Numbered from the stretch's first letter, positions 52,906 to 62,397 are shown. The stretch is DNA of 64,000 nt from Pseudonocardia sp. TRM90224 (GCF_021245725.1 NZ_JAJGSX010000019.1:122746-186745); one strand, 5' to 3'. Notes: generated by a model from the letters alone, not told the origin. Numbers and translations: made by a program.

Positions 52906-54120
52906 TCAGAGCCCGTCGCCGGCCAGGAAGAGCTGCGTCCCCGCTTCCCTGCACGCCACGGCCACGTCCGCGTCCTGCGCGGAGAGCCACACCGACGCGC
53001 CGCGGACCAGGTCGATCTCGCGCCCACCGGCGCGGACGCACGCGGCGCCCGCCGTGCACAGCAGGATCCGCGGACCGCCGTCCGGCACCGGGACGCCGGC
53101 TGGATCCGGCTGCTCGGCGTCGAGCCTGCGCAGCAGGAACTCCTGCACGGGAACGTCGTAGCGGGCCCAGGGGCCGTCCGGGGTGCCGGTGATCACGGGC
53201 GGCGCCGGCGCGTCGAAGTCCAGCACCTTGAGCAGCTCGGCGACGTCGACGTGCTTCGGGGTGAGCCCGCCGCGCAGGACGTTGTCGGAGTTCGCCATCA
53301 GCTCGACCCCGGCGCCGGTCAGGTAGGCGTGCAGGTTGCCGGCGGGCAGGAAGACGGCCTCACCCGGCTGCAACGTCACCCGGTTGAGCAGCAGCGCCGC
53401 CAGCACACCCGCATCGCCCGGATAGCGCTCCGAGAGCTCCAGGATCGTGCGGATGTCGGCGCGGAACTCGCCGTCGGCACCGGCCAGCCGCACGCACCCG
53501 GCCTGCAGCGCCGGCACGAGCGTGTCGAGCATCGACTGCGGCAGCGTGATCCACGTGGTGAACAGCGCCCGCAGCCCGTCCGGATCGGGTTGCGCGGCGA
53601 GCAACTCGGCGTGCCCTGCCAGCTCCGGGACGGCGAGCGCCTTGAGCAGCGCGACGGTCGCGGAGGGGTCGCGGAAGCCGACGAGCGCGTGGAACTCGGT
53701 GAGGGCGCAGATCAGCTCGGGCTTGTGGTTGGCGTCGCGGTAGTTGCGGTCGGCCGCGTCACGCGGGATCCCCGCGGCGTCCTCCTTCGCGAACCCGGCG
53801 CGAGCCTGCTCGATGCTCGGGTGCGCCTGCAAGGAGAGCGGCTCGTCGGCGGCGAGCACCTTGAGCAGGAACGGGAGCGTCGCCTCCCAGCGCTCCGCCC
53901 GCTGCGCGCCGAGCAGGCCGGCAGGGTCGGCGCGGACGGCCTCGAGCAGCGACGTGCGCCGCCCGTCGGCGTGCACGAGCTTCGAGGGGTCGGCCGGGTG
54001 GGCGCCCAACCACAGCTCGGCCTCCGGGTGCGGGGACGGCACCTCGGCCCCCAGCAGCCCGGCGATCACGGTGCGCGACCCCCACGCGTACGGCCGCACC
54101 GGGTTCTCCAGAAGCTCCAC
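52906..54120 (-). CDS. manA: Mannose-6-phosphate isomerase, class I
   Basis: Interconverts fructose-6-phosphate and mannose-6-phosphate, the entry to GDP-mannose and lipoglycan synthesis. In this 404-residue protein the zinc ligands Gln98 and His100 (QAHP), Glu135 (KPE) and His264 (NLHAY) are in place. RNYRDANHKPE and QPGEAVFLPAG are conserved. The mycobacterial order manA-tobH-manB is kept, suggesting co-regulation of mannose supply. Confidence 0.94.
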   Translation of the reverse strand: MELLENPVRPYAWGSRTVIAGLLGAEVPSPHPEAELWLGAHPADPSKLVHADGRRTSLLEAVRADPAGLLGAQRAERWEATLPFLLKVLAADEPLSLQAHPSIEQARAGFAKEDAAGIPRDAADRNYRDANHKPELICALTEFHALVGFRDPSATVALLKALAVPELAGHAELLAAQPDPDGLRALFTTWITLPQSMLDTLVPALQAGCVRLAGADGEFRADIRTILELSERYPGDAGVLAALLLNRVTLQPGEAVFLPAGNLHAYLTGAGVELMANSDNVLRGGLTPKHVDVAELLKVLDFDAPAPPVITGTPDGPWARYDVPVQEFLLRRLDAEQPDPAGVPVPDGGPRILLCTAGAACVRAGGREIDLVRGASVWLSAQDADVAVACREAGTQLFLAGDGL

Positions 54121-54200
54121 GATGGTGTCCGCGCTCCTCGCAAATCGACGTCGCGGCCGGAACTCCTCCGACCGTCACTTCCTACTGGTGCCGGCGGCCG

Positions 54201-55301
54201 TCAGGCCGCGGCGATCGTGCGGGTGGCCAACCCGAGGTAGACGGCGGCCACGTCGAACCGCGAGGCCAGCAGCCCCGCCCGCAGCAGCGCTGCGTGACGG
54301 ACGCCACGAGCCACTTCCTCGACCGGGTGTACCACGTCCGCCGCAGGGCGGTCCCGGCCGGTCCGCCGCAACGCGACCCGTCCCGGATCCTCCTCCGCGG
54401 TGCCGAGCAGCACCAGCCGCACGGGTGGGGCTTCCGGGCCGGTCGGGTCGTCGAAGGGGTCGTGGAAGATGTCACGCTCCGCGCCTGCGTCGAGCGCGCG
54501 CAGCAGCCCGGTCGCGCCGACCGCGCGGACGATGTCCGAGGCGTGCGCGACGACACCGGCGTGGGTGGCCAGCGCCCACGCCGCGTGCTCCGCGACGGCC
54601 GCCGCGACCGCGTCGGTGCCCCAGAGCAGCGGGGTGTGCTCGGCGAGGCGCATGGCGAGCGTCTTCGCCGGGTTCATGAACGGTTCGTGGCCCAGCTGGT
54701 TGCGTTCGGCCTCGCTGTCGAGCACGTCGGCGAGCGCGTCGAGCGCGGCGTCGAGGCGTTCCCCGGCGGTATCGGGCAGCAGCCCGAGCGCCGAGACCAC
54801 GGCGAGCCCCGCGGCGAACGCCCGTGGCAGGTCCAGCCCGGCCGGGACGGGGATGCGCGGCTCGACGAGCCGCACCCGGCCCGCACCCGCCGAGGCCACC
54901 GGCCCGTCCGCGGGTGCGGAGAGCACAACCTCGGCGCCGCGGCGCACGGCCAGCCCGATCGAGTCGGCCAGCTCGACGTCCTCGGCGTCGGCCGTGTGCG
55001 CGACGATCACGTCGAGCGGCCCCACCCACGTCGGCGCGGTGTCGGCGAGCACCACCGGCACCGGGCACGCCGAGCCCAGCAGCGCAGTGAGCATGCTCGC
55101 CGAGGAGATCGACGCGCCCGGCCTGCGCAGCAGCACGAGTGCGCGGGGGCGGGTGCCTTCCAACCCGGGGACGCCGGCCTCCGCAGCGGCGTGCGCCGTC
55201 GAGCGCACCTGGGCGCCCGCGGTCGCCGCCGAGCGCAGCACGCCGGTCGTGTCGAGTGCCGCCAGTGCCTGCGGGTCGCCGAGGAGAGTGTCGTCGAGCA
55301 C
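54201..55301 (-). CDS. TobH/SIS-like protein between manA and manB
   Basis: A 366-residue conserved actinobacterial protein with phosphosugar-isomerase-like (SIS) features, as for mycobacterial Rv3256c and TobH. LDDTLLGDPQALAALD starts it; VPVVLADTAPTWVGPLDVIVAH and LNQLGHEPFMNPA-like segments (RNQLGHEPFMNPAKTLAM) are conserved. The GTG at 55301 starts two bases after the Trm112-family stop. Its reaction is unproven, but its place suggests a role in mannose or sugar phosphate metabolism. Confidence 0.8.
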   Translation of the reverse strand: MLDDTLLGDPQALAALDTTGVLRSAATAGAQVRSTAHAAAEAGVPGLEGTRPRALVLLRRPGASISSASMLTALLGSACPVPVVLADTAPTWVGPLDVIVAHTADAEDVELADSIGLAVRRGAEVVLSAPADGPVASAGAGRVRLVEPRIPVPAGLDLPRAFAAGLAVVSALGLLPDTAGERLDAALDALADVLDSEAERNQLGHEPFMNPAKTLAMRLAEHTPLLWGTDAVAAAVAEHAAWALATHAGVVAHASDIVRAVGATGLLRALDAGAERDIFHDPFDDPTGPEAPPVRLVLLGTAEEDPGRVALRRTGRDRPAADVVHPVEEVARGVRHAALLRAGLLASRFDVAAVYLGLATRTIAAA

Positions 55302-55303
55302 GG

Positions 55304-55555
55304 TCAGGCGCCGTCGGGTTCGGCCGGCGCCGCTGATCCGGACGGCTGTGCCCCCGGAGGAAGGGATTCCGGCGGGAGGGCCTCCTCGACCAGCAGCACC
55401 GGGATGCCGTCGACGACGGGGTAGCGGCGGCCGCACCGGGTGCAGGTCAGCACGTCGGCATCGGGATCGGCGGGGCTGCCGGCCCGCAGCGGGGCGTGGT
55501 CGTCCGTGGGACACGCCAGGATGTCCATCAGCGCCGGGTCGAGCGTCACGGCCAC
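55304..55555 (-). CDS. Trm112-family protein
   Basis: An 83-residue zinc-ribbon-like protein: ILACPTDDHAPL at the N-terminus and VLTCTRCGRRYPVVDGIPVLL after it provide the paired cysteines. In other organisms Trm112 activates several methyltransferases. The GTG at 55555 has AAGGAGG six bases upstream, the best ribosome site in the neighbourhood. It is co-transcribed with tobH and follows manB. Confidence 0.85.
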   Translation of the reverse strand: MAVTLDPALMDILACPTDDHAPLRAGSPADPDADVLTCTRCGRRYPVVDGIPVLLVEEALPPESLPPGAQPSGSAAPAEPDGA

Positions 55556-55631
55556 GGTCGTCCTCCTTGTGTCGTGCGGGCGTCGGTCGATCGTGCCAGC
55601 CCGACAAGCGATGTGCCGGTCGGTGGCGGGG

Positions 55632-56990
55632 TCAGGCCCTGACGATCGCCAGGACGTCGTCACGCAACGCAGCGACAGCGGCCTCGTCGGGGGCCTCGAC
55701 GTTGAGCCGGAGGAGGGGCTCGGTGTTCGAAGCGCGCAGGTTGAACCAGCTCCCGCCGGGCAGGCGGACGGTGAGGCCGTCGAGCTCGTCGGTCTCGACG
55801 CCGTCGCGAGCGCCGTACTCGGCCTTGATGGCGGCTATGCGTCCGGCCTGGTCGGCGACGGTCGAGTTGATCTCGCCGGATTCGACGTAGCGGGAGTAGC
55901 CGGCGGCGAGCGTCGACAGCGTGGTGCCGGACTCGCCGAGCGCGGCGAGCACGTGCAACGCGGCGAGCATGCCCGTGTCGGCGCGCCAGAAGTCGCGGAA
56001 GTAGTAGTGCGCGGAGTGCTCGCCGCCGAAGACGGCGTCGGTGCTCGCCATCGTCTCCTTGATGAACGAGTGGCCCACCCGCGTGCGGACGGGGCGCCCG
56101 CCGTTCTCGGCGACGATCTCCGGGACCGCCTGCGAGGTGATCAGGTTGTGGATGATCGCCGAGCCCGGCGCCTTCGCGAGCTCGCGGACGGCGACCAGCG
56201 CGGTGATCGTGCTGGGGCTCACCGCCTCACCGCGCTCGTCGACGACGAAGCAGCGGTCGGCGTCGCCGTCGAAGGCCAACCCGATGTCGGCGCCCACCTC
56301 GACGACCCGCTTCTGCAGGTCGACGAGGTTGGCCGGGTCGAGCGGGTTGGCCTCGTGGTTCGGGAAGCTGCCGTCGAGCTCGAAGTACAGCGGCTCGATC
56401 TCGTGCGGGAGCGCGTCGAACACCGCGGGCACGGTGTGGCCGCCCATCCCGTTCCCGGCGTCGACGACGATCTTCAACGGGCGCAGCCCCGAGATGTCGA
56501 CGAGGCCGCGCAGGTACTCGGCGTAGCCGGTGAGCAGATCGCGCTTCGTCACGGTGCCGCCGCCTGGGCCCGCGGGCACCCCGGCCTCGGCGGCCGCACG
56601 GATCGCGGAGAGCCCGGAATCCTGCCCGATCGGCGTCGCGCCGGCCCGGCAGAGCTTGATCCCGTTGTACTGGGCGGGGTTGTGGCTCGCGGTGAACATC
56701 GCGCCGGCCATGCCGAGCGTGCCCGCCGCGTAGTAGAGCATGTCGGTGCTGGCCAGGCCGATGTCGACGACGTCGAGGCCCTGACCGGTGATGCCCTCGG
56801 CGAACGCGGCCGCGAACGCGGGCGAACTCTCCCGCATGTCGTAGCCGATGACGACGCCCTCCGTCGCGCCCTCGCCGATCAGCAGTCGCGCGAGCGCCGC
56901 CCCGATCTCGCGGACGACGGAGGCGTCGAACTGCTCGCCGACGACCCCGCGGATGTCGTAGGCCTTCACGATTCCGGACAGGTCAGCCAC
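55632..56990 (-). CDS. manB: Phosphomannomutase/phosphoglucomutase
   Basis: Converts mannose-6-phosphate to mannose-1-phosphate. The 452-residue alpha-D-phosphohexomutase has the phosphoserine loop TASHNP with Ser102, the metal loop DGDADR near 253-258, and the sugar-ring loop GGEHSAHYYF, ending in RASNTEPLLRLN for the phosphate. GTG at 56990 is preferred, though an ATG at 57020 is in frame. In mycobacteria ManB lies in the same place and makes GDP-mannose with ManC. Confidence 0.94.
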   Translation of the reverse strand: MADLSGIVKAYDIRGVVGEQFDASVVREIGAALARLLIGEGATEGVVIGYDMRESSPAFAAAFAEGITGQGLDVVDIGLASTDMLYYAAGTLGMAGAMFTASHNPAQYNGIKLCRAGATPIGQDSGLSAIRAAAEAGVPAGPGGGTVTKRDLLTGYAEYLRGLVDISGLRPLKIVVDAGNGMGGHTVPAVFDALPHEIEPLYFELDGSFPNHEANPLDPANLVDLQKRVVEVGADIGLAFDGDADRCFVVDERGEAVSPSTITALVAVRELAKAPGSAIIHNLITSQAVPEIVAENGGRPVRTRVGHSFIKETMASTDAVFGGEHSAHYYFRDFWRADTGMLAALHVLAALGESGTTLSTLAAGYSRYVESGEINSTVADQAGRIAAIKAEYGARDGVETDELDGLTVRLPGGSWFNLRASNTEPLLRLNVEAPDEAAVAALRDDVLAIVRA

Positions 56991-57058
56991 AACAGGGAAC
57001 CCTATCGACACCGCCTGCATCACCGACCGGACGGTCCCGACGGAAAGCCTGCTCCGGC

Positions 57059-57415
57059 TCAGGTCTCGGCCGGGCCGGGCAGGACCCGCAGGTGGCCGCG
57101 GCGGCCGGTGCCGGTGACGGGCGCCGGCTCGACCGGACGGTCGACCCTGCCGGCCTCGCGGACGGCCTCGGCGAGCGCTGTGAGGTCGTCGCTGCTGTGC
57201 TGGGGCGGCGCGAACTCGCCCTCGAACCGGACGACCTCCCAGCCGCGCGGGGCGGTGAGCCGGTGCGCGTGGCTGTTGCACAGGTCGTACGAATGGGGCT
57301 CCGCCTGCGTGGCCAGGGGCCCGACGACCGCGGTGGAATCGGCGTAGACGTACGTGAGCGTGGCCACCGCGAGCTCGGTGCACCCGGTCCGCGAACACCG
57401 CCGCACACTCAGCAC
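57059..57415 (-). CDS. DUF3499 family protein
   Basis: A 118-residue actinobacterial protein. RRCSRTGC at the start and DLCNSHAHR near 45 give Cys/His pairs for a zinc site. The C-terminal 30 residues are basic and unstructured. The family also sits beside whiB2 and a metallopeptidase in mycobacteria (Rv3258c). Function unknown. TATCGT seven bases before the GTG suggests a leaderless transcript. Confidence 0.82.
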   Translation of the reverse strand: MLSVRRCSRTGCTELAVATLTYVYADSTAVVGPLATQAEPHSYDLCNSHAHRLTAPRGWEVVRFEGEFAPPQHSSDDLTALAEAVREAGRVDRPVEPAPVTGTGRRGHLRVLPGPAET

Positions 57416-57507
57416 GTCATCGACGATAGCGCTTCGGACCGTCAGTACCGCGGCGCGACGCGCGGACATCGGGTGGTGAGGGAACGGGGTGACCGTAGGA
57501 TTCGGGG

Positions 57508-57987
57508 GTGACCACAGCTCGCCGCACCCTGCGCCGCTCGCCACGCCGCCGCGACCGCCGCGGCCGCGGGCTGCGCGGGCAGATGTACCCGTCGACGATG
57601 CCGGCGGCGCAGACCCGCGCGGAGAAGTTCGACGCGATGGTGCTCGAGGCGCTGGAGCCGATCGAGCTGCGGTGGGGATCGGAGCTCGCCGAGCTCGACC
57701 TCGCCGTCGACGAGGTCCCGGAGGTGGTCGAGACCTCACCCGACGAGGTCGTGTGGGGTGCGGGGGTGCTGGCCGACATCGGGGTGCCGCTCGCCCAGCT
57801 CGTCCCGGCCGGGGTCGACCCGGACGGGCTGCCGTCGCGGGCGCGGATCGTGCTCTACCGCCGCCCGCTGGAGGCGCGGGCGCGGGGCGGGGCCGACCTG
57901 GCCGACCTGCTGCACGAGGTGCTGGTGGAGCAGGTCGCCGAGTACCTCAACATCGAGCCCGACGCGGTTGACGGCGAGGAGGAGTAG
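57508..57987 (+). CDS. Metallopeptidase-family protein (Rv3259-like)
   Basis: A 159-residue protein assigned to the small zincin-like family. The first 25 residues are very Arg-rich. Its candidate metal motif is HEVLVEQ (His136, Glu137) instead of the usual HExxH, so the second histidine is absent and the activity is doubtful. The mycobacterial equivalent (Rv3259) is in the same spot between DUF3499 and whiB2. TAGGAT six bases before the GTG at 57508 suggests leaderless transcription. Confidence 0.78.
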   Translation: MTTARRTLRRSPRRRDRRGRGLRGQMYPSTMPAAQTRAEKFDAMVLEALEPIELRWGSELAELDLAVDEVPEVVETSPDEVVWGAGVLADIGVPLAQLVPAGVDPDGLPSRARIVLYRRPLEARARGGADLADLLHEVLVEQVAEYLNIEPDAVDGEEE

Positions 57988-58017
57988 GCCGTCGAGCTGC
58001 CCCTCAGGCGGCGCCGC

Positions 58018-58344
58018 TCAGATTGCGCTGCGGCGCAGCCTGCGGCGTTCGCGCTCCGAGAGGCCGCCCCAGATGCCGAACCGCTCGTCGTGCGCGAGCG
58101 CGTACTCCAGGCACTCCGCGCGGACCTCGCAGCCCGAGCAGATGCGCTTCGCCTCGCGGGTCGAGCCACCCTTCTCCGGGAAGAACGCCTCAGGGTCGGT
58201 CTGCGCGCACAGCGCGCGTTCCTGCCACTCCGGCTCCTCCATGTCGTCGACGAGGACGAGCGATTCGCTGAACGCCCCTTGTGCCGACAGGGGTTCGCCA
58301 CCCGCCGTCTCGACCAGCGTCATAGTGTCCGTGATCACGTTCAC
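58018..58344 (-). CDS. whiB2: WhiB2-type Fe-S regulator (WhmD)
   Basis: WhiB family regulator linked to cell division and septation in mycobacteria. The 108-residue protein has cluster cysteines C46, C69, C72 and C78; FGIWGGLSERERRRLRR is almost the same as mycobacterial WhiB2. The first 35 residues are variable. GTG at 58344 has GGAGG seven bases upstream, better than the later ATG at 58323. It converges on the metallopeptidase gene and diverges from the M50 protease gene. Confidence 0.94.
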   Translation of the reverse strand: MNVITDTMTLVETAGGEPLSAQGAFSESLVLVDDMEEPEWQERALCAQTDPEAFFPEKGGSTREAKRICSGCEVRAECLEYALAHDERFGIWGGLSERERRRLRRSAI

Positions 58345-58513
58345 TCGCCCACCTCCCCGCACACCGGCGAATGGCTGCCCCGGCCCGCGACCTACCGGGC
58401 CAGCGAATGACAGCAATGTAAGTACAACGCTGTGATGGTGCCTTGGCAAGCTGAAGCTTCCATCCGGGTGACCCAGTCCACCCGGTCGGTAGCCCGTTCA
58501 GCACAATGGTGAA

Positions 58514-59287
58514 GTGCGTGACGTCTCTGCTCGCGTGAGCCCGTGGTTCCTGCTGCTGGTCGCCGTCTCCGTCGCGGGTGGGGTGCTGGCCGCGCTCGGC
58601 ACCCGTGAGGTGGTCACTTACGGCCAATCAGTGATCTACACGGTCGGTTTGGTGCTGCTCGTGCTGGGCGGCTGGGCCGTCTCGCTGTGCCTGCACGAGT
58701 TCGGTCACGCGTACGTCGCGTATCGCAACGGAGATCACACAGTGCGGCAGAAGGGATATCTCACACTCGACATCCGCCGTTATACGGACGTCGGGTTGTC
58801 GTTCGTGCTTCCCATCGTGTTCCTCCTTCTGGGTGCAATTCCGCTGCCCGGTGGCGCGGTGTGGATCGAGCACGGATTGATCCGTTCGAAGGGCGCCCGA
58901 AGCCTCGTCTCGCTCGCGGGGCCCGCGACGAACCTGCTGCTGGCGTTGCTCATCACGGTGTCGACGCTGGTCATCCCGATGCCGCGGGGGCTGGTGATCG
59001 CGCTGTCGTGCCTCGCGCTGTTCCAGGTGCTCGCGTTCGTGCTGAACATCCTCCCGATCCCCGGCCTCGACGGGTTCGGGGTGATCGAGCCCTACCTGTC
59101 GCCGCAGGCGCGGGTGATGAGCAACCAGGTGCGCCCGTGGGCGCCGTTCGTGCTGGTCGCCCTGCTGATCTTCGTGCCGGGCGCGTCCGCTGTGCTCTTC
59201 ACGGTCGGCGACGCGTTGTTCTCGCTGATCGGTGGCGACGCGCTGGAGGCGCGGCGCGGGCTGACGGTCCTGCAGTTCTGGCGCTAG
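58514..59287 (+). CDS. Site-2 protease-type (M50) membrane peptidase
   Basis: A 257-residue integral membrane protein with about six helices. HEFGH (61-65) is the zinc-binding catalytic motif, and NILPIPGLDG near 177-186 supplies the third ligand Asp. It lacks a PDZ domain, so it belongs to the short site-2 protease group that cuts within membranes. It could process anti-sigma factors or other membrane proteins; the target is unknown. GTG at 58514. It converges on the Nudix gene with a palindromic repeat between. Confidence 0.86.
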   Translation: MRDVSARVSPWFLLLVAVSVAGGVLAALGTREVVTYGQSVIYTVGLVLLVLGGWAVSLCLHEFGHAYVAYRNGDHTVRQKGYLTLDIRRYTDVGLSFVLPIVFLLLGAIPLPGGAVWIEHGLIRSKGARSLVSLAGPATNLLLALLITVSTLVIPMPRGLVIALSCLALFQVLAFVLNILPIPGLDGFGVIEPYLSPQARVMSNQVRPWAPFVLVALLIFVPGASAVLFTVGDALFSLIGGDALEARRGLTVLQFWR

Positions 59288-59312
59288 ACACCCGCCGGGC
59301 GGAGGGCGGCGT

Positions 59313-59410
59313 CGGCCGATCTGCGGGTGCTGATGGCTGTCGCGGCAGCCATGAGCACCCGCTACTCAGGAAAGCACCCCGTTCGACGAGCGCCTCGCGC
59401 GTCTCCAGCC
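59313..59410. repeat. Dispersed palindromic element, copy B
   Basis: A 40 bp inverted repeat (59323-59362) with one clear mismatch is followed by a 48-base tail (59363-59410) and preceded by about 10 conserved bases. At pair 12 of the stem it has T-A where copy C has G-C, a compensated change. It lies between the convergent M50 protease and Nudix genes. Confidence 0.85.
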
Positions 59411-59438
59411 AGCCGGGACGTATGCGTTCCGCACGCGA

Positions 59439-59981
59439 TCAGGCCGGGTTGCCGACCGCCGCGGCGACCATCTCCGGCACCGTCCCATCGGCGACTGGTA
59501 GCGCCTCGACCGGCCACCAGCGCAGGTCCTTCGACTCCGCGCTGATCCGCGGCACGGCCCCCGCGGGGGCGCGCACCAGGAACCGGACGTCGAGATGGCG
59601 GGTGGGCACGCCGAGCGAGCACGTGATCGGGTGCACGTCGACGTGGAACGGCGTGGCGTCGATCGTCAGGCCGTCGATGCCCGACTCCTCGGTCGCCTCG
59701 CGCAGCGCCGCGGCGCGCAGGGACGTGTCGTCCGGCTCGCAGTGCCCGCCCAGCTGCAGCCACTCGCCGACGCGCGGGTGCAGGGTCAGCAGCGTGTGCG
59801 TGCCGTCGGCGTCGAGGACGAGCGCGGAGGCCGTCAGGTGGCCGGGGACGCACGACCGGGCGCAGGCGTCGTCGGGACGGGCGTCGAGGAACGCGAGCAG
59901 CGCGTGGCGCAGCGCGTCCTGGCGGTGGTCGCCCGGCTCCCAGGCGCGCAGCTCCCCCGCCGCGACGGAGGCGGCTACCAC
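59439..59981 (-). CDS. Nudix hydrolase downstream of fbiB
   Basis: A 180-residue Nudix-fold protein. The box GGHCEPDD...REATEESGI is kept, but it has one extra residue and Asp instead of the first Glu compared with the standard spacing. The GTG start overlaps the fbiB stop by seven bases, so it is in the F420 operon. Substrate unknown; F420-related repair is only a guess from position. Confidence 0.8.
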   Translation of the reverse strand: MVAASVAAGELRAWEPGDHRQDALRHALLAFLDARPDDACARSCVPGHLTASALVLDADGTHTLLTLHPRVGEWLQLGGHCEPDDTSLRAAALREATEESGIDGLTIDATPFHVDVHPITCSLGVPTRHLDVRFLVRAPAGAVPRISAESKDLRWWPVEALPVADGTVPEMVAAAVGNPA

Positions 59982-61339
59982 TCGACCATGAAATCGCCGG
60001 GGTCGCGCGCGGGGCGCGGCGCCAGCGGCTCGGCCGGCATCCCGACGGCGACGGCGCCGAGCGGCTGCCAGTCGGGCGGGAGGTCGAGCTCGCGGCGCAC
60101 GACGTCGGCCGCGAAGATCGTCGACCCGACCCAGCAGGACGCGATCCCCTCGGCCGCGAGCGCGACGAGGAACGACTGCACGGCGGCGCCGCCCGCGACG
60201 GTGAACATGGTGCGCTCGCCGAGCTGGCGGGCGTTGTCGCGGTAGGTGTGCATGCCCGCGCCCGCCCGGAACGCCAGCACCAGTTCCGGGGCGCGGCGCA
60301 GCAGGTCGCCGCGGCGCATGCGGCGCTCCACCTCCTCGGCCGGCCGGCCGTCGGCCTCGAGGTGCTCCCGCCACCGCACGGCCATCGCGTCGAGCAGCGC
60401 GTCGCGGCGGGCCCGGTCGCGCACCCAGCCGAACCGGAAGGGCGTGCTGTGGTGCGGAGCGGGCGCGGTGAGCGCAACACCGACGGCGCGGCGCAGCGCG
60501 GCCGGGTCGACGGGCTCGGTGCTGAAGTCGCGGGTGCTGCGGCGCATGAGCACGGCCTCGCCACGCCCGCGGCCGATCGCCTCGTCGGTGCCGAGCCAGA
60601 ACATGTCCTCGTCGAGCGGGCGCACCAGCTCGCGTGCCGTCGAGCCGTCGTCGTTCGGTCGGTATCCGCGCACCACCGCGACCGGCAGCCCGCCGAGCTT
60701 GCCCTTGACCAGGTCGGCGGCGCCGGCGAGCTCGTCGGCCACCGCGACCTCGGTGACGAGCAGCTCGTTGCCCTCGCCGTCGACGGCGCCGCCGTAGCGG
60801 TGCAGGACGGTGAGCCCGGCGGAGCCGATCGCGACGTCGGTCTGCCCGACCCGCCACGAGCGGCCCATGGTGTCGGTGACGACCACCGCGACGTCGACGT
60901 CGAGCAGCTTCGCGAGGTCGGTGCGCAGCCGCGCGGCGCTGGCGTCGGGGTCGGCGGGCAGCAGTGCGAGCTCGTCGCGGCGCACGTTGGAGCCGTCGAT
61001 ACCGGCGGCCGCCTGCACGATCCCGAGTTTGCCGGCGACGATGAGGGTGCGGCCGCGGCGGGCGAGCACCCGCTCGGTCTCGGCGTCGACCAGCTCGCGG
61101 CGCAGCGCGTCGCGGGCGTCCGGGTCGGTGGGCGCAGCCACCAGCCTGCCTTCGACCTTGGAGAACACCTTCGACGTCACGACGAGCACGTCGCCGTCGA
61201 CGATCCACGGCGCCGCGGCCGCGATCGCGCCGGCGAGGTCGTCGCCGGGCCGGAACTCGGGCAGCCCGGGGACCGGCAGGACGGTGATCGCGTCGGGGGA
61301 TGCGTGGTCGGGGATCGCGGGGTCGGGCATATCAGACAC
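59975..61339 (-). CDS. fbiB: Bifunctional coenzyme F420 synthase FbiB
   Basis: Adds the glutamate tail to F420-0 and, by its second domain, reduces dehydro-F420. The 454-residue protein joins a CofE-like ligase (about 1-250: TSKVFSKVEGR, DGSNVRRDELALLPADPD, DTMGRSWRVGQ) to a nitroreductase-like FMN domain (about 260-454: RRSTRDF, FTVAGGAAVQSFLVALAAEGIASCWVG). The fusion is the actinobacterial FbiB form. GTG at 61339 overlaps the fbiA stop by eight bases. Confidence 0.94.
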   Translation of the reverse strand: MSDMPDPAIPDHASPDAITVLPVPGLPEFRPGDDLAGAIAAAAPWIVDGDVLVVTSKVFSKVEGRLVAAPTDPDARDALRRELVDAETERVLARRGRTLIVAGKLGIVQAAAGIDGSNVRRDELALLPADPDASAARLRTDLAKLLDVDVAVVVTDTMGRSWRVGQTDVAIGSAGLTVLHRYGGAVDGEGNELLVTEVAVADELAGAADLVKGKLGGLPVAVVRGYRPNDDGSTARELVRPLDEDMFWLGTDEAIGRGRGEAVLMRRSTRDFSTEPVDPAALRRAVGVALTAPAPHHSTPFRFGWVRDRARRDALLDAMAVRWREHLEADGRPAEEVERRMRRGDLLRRAPELVLAFRAGAGMHTYRDNARQLGERTMFTVAGGAAVQSFLVALAAEGIASCWVGSTIFAADVVRRELDLPPDWQPLGAVAVGMPAEPLAPRPARDPGDFMVEW

Positions 61340-62315
61340 CGGCCAGCTCCATCGCCTCGCGGGCCATCTGCGCGGTGGCCTCGACGTCGGTCATCAGCAG
61401 CGGCACGGACCGCACGTCGATGCCGGGGGCCTCGGCGGTGTCGCCGGTGTGCACCATCCATGCGTCGAGCAGGCCGCCCTCGGCGCGCGCTCCGTAGTGC
61501 CGGGCGACGGCCTCGGCGCTGGTCTCGACGCCGATCGCGGTGAGGCAGCGGTCGGCCATGCCCCGCAGCGGGCGGCCACCGATGATCGGCGACACCCCGA
61601 CGATCTTCGCGGACGTCTCGCGCAGCGCGTCGCGGACACCGGGCACGTCGACGAGCGTGCCGATGCTCACGACCGGGTTGGACGGGGCGATCAGCACGGC
61701 GTCGGCACCGGTGATCGCGTCGCGCGCGGCCGGGAGCACGGTGGCCTCGTCGGCGCCGACCGACGCGAACCGGTGGGCGGGCAGCTCGCCCTTGTGCCGC
61801 ACCCACCACTCCTGGAAGTGGATCGCCTTCTGCGCCTTCGGGCCGGTGGCGGGGTCGTCGATCACGACGTGCGTCTCGACGCGGTTGTCGGTGACCGGCA
61901 ACAGCGTCACACCTGGGCGCCAGCGGTGGCAGAGCGCGGCGGTGACGTCGGAGAGGGGGTAGCCGGCGCGCAGCATCCTGGTGCGGACCAGGTGGGTGGC
62001 GGTGTCCTTGTCGCCGAGGCCGAACCACGACGGGTCGGCGCCGTAGCCCGCGAGCTCGTCGCGGACGGTCCAGGTCTCGCCGGACCGGCCCCAGCCGCGC
62101 TCGGTGTCGATGCCGCCGCCGAGGGTGTACATGCAGGTGTCGAGGTCGGGGCAGATGCGCAGGCCGTGCAGCCAGATGTCGTCGCCGACGTTGACCACGG
62201 CGGTGATCTCGTGCTCCGAATCGCCCGGACCGACGGCCGGCAGCCCGAGCGCGGCCTTCACCCCGAGGAGGAACCGCGCCCCTCCGACCCCACCCACCAG
62301 AACCGTGATTCTCAC
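61332..62315 (-). CDS. fbiA: Phosphoenolpyruvyl/2-phospho-L-lactate transferase FbiA
   Basis: Transfers the phosphoenolpyruvyl or phospholactyl unit to Fo in F420 synthesis. The 327-residue CofD-type protein starts with ITVLVGGVGGARFLLGV and has WLRICPD-like region (DIWLHGLRICPDLDTCMY), GWGRSGETW and GVSPIIGGRPLRGMAD. It is the first gene of fbiA-fbiB-Nudix. TAGGCT seven bases before the GTG at 62315 suggests leaderless transcription. Confidence 0.94.
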   Translation of the reverse strand: MRITVLVGGVGGARFLLGVKAALGLPAVGPGDSEHEITAVVNVGDDIWLHGLRICPDLDTCMYTLGGGIDTERGWGRSGETWTVRDELAGYGADPSWFGLGDKDTATHLVRTRMLRAGYPLSDVTAALCHRWRPGVTLLPVTDNRVETHVVIDDPATGPKAQKAIHFQEWWVRHKGELPAHRFASVGADEATVLPAARDAITGADAVLIAPSNPVVSIGTLVDVPGVRDALRETSAKIVGVSPIIGGRPLRGMADRCLTAIGVETSAEAVARHYGARAEGGLLDAWMVHTGDTAEAPGIDVRSVPLLMTDVEATAQMAREAMELAGV

Positions 62316-62397
62316 CTCTGCGAGCCTACGTCGCTGCGTACGGCTTTCCGCAGGAGGTGCACGCAGGCAGGTGGATCACACCGGGCAGGATGGCCGC

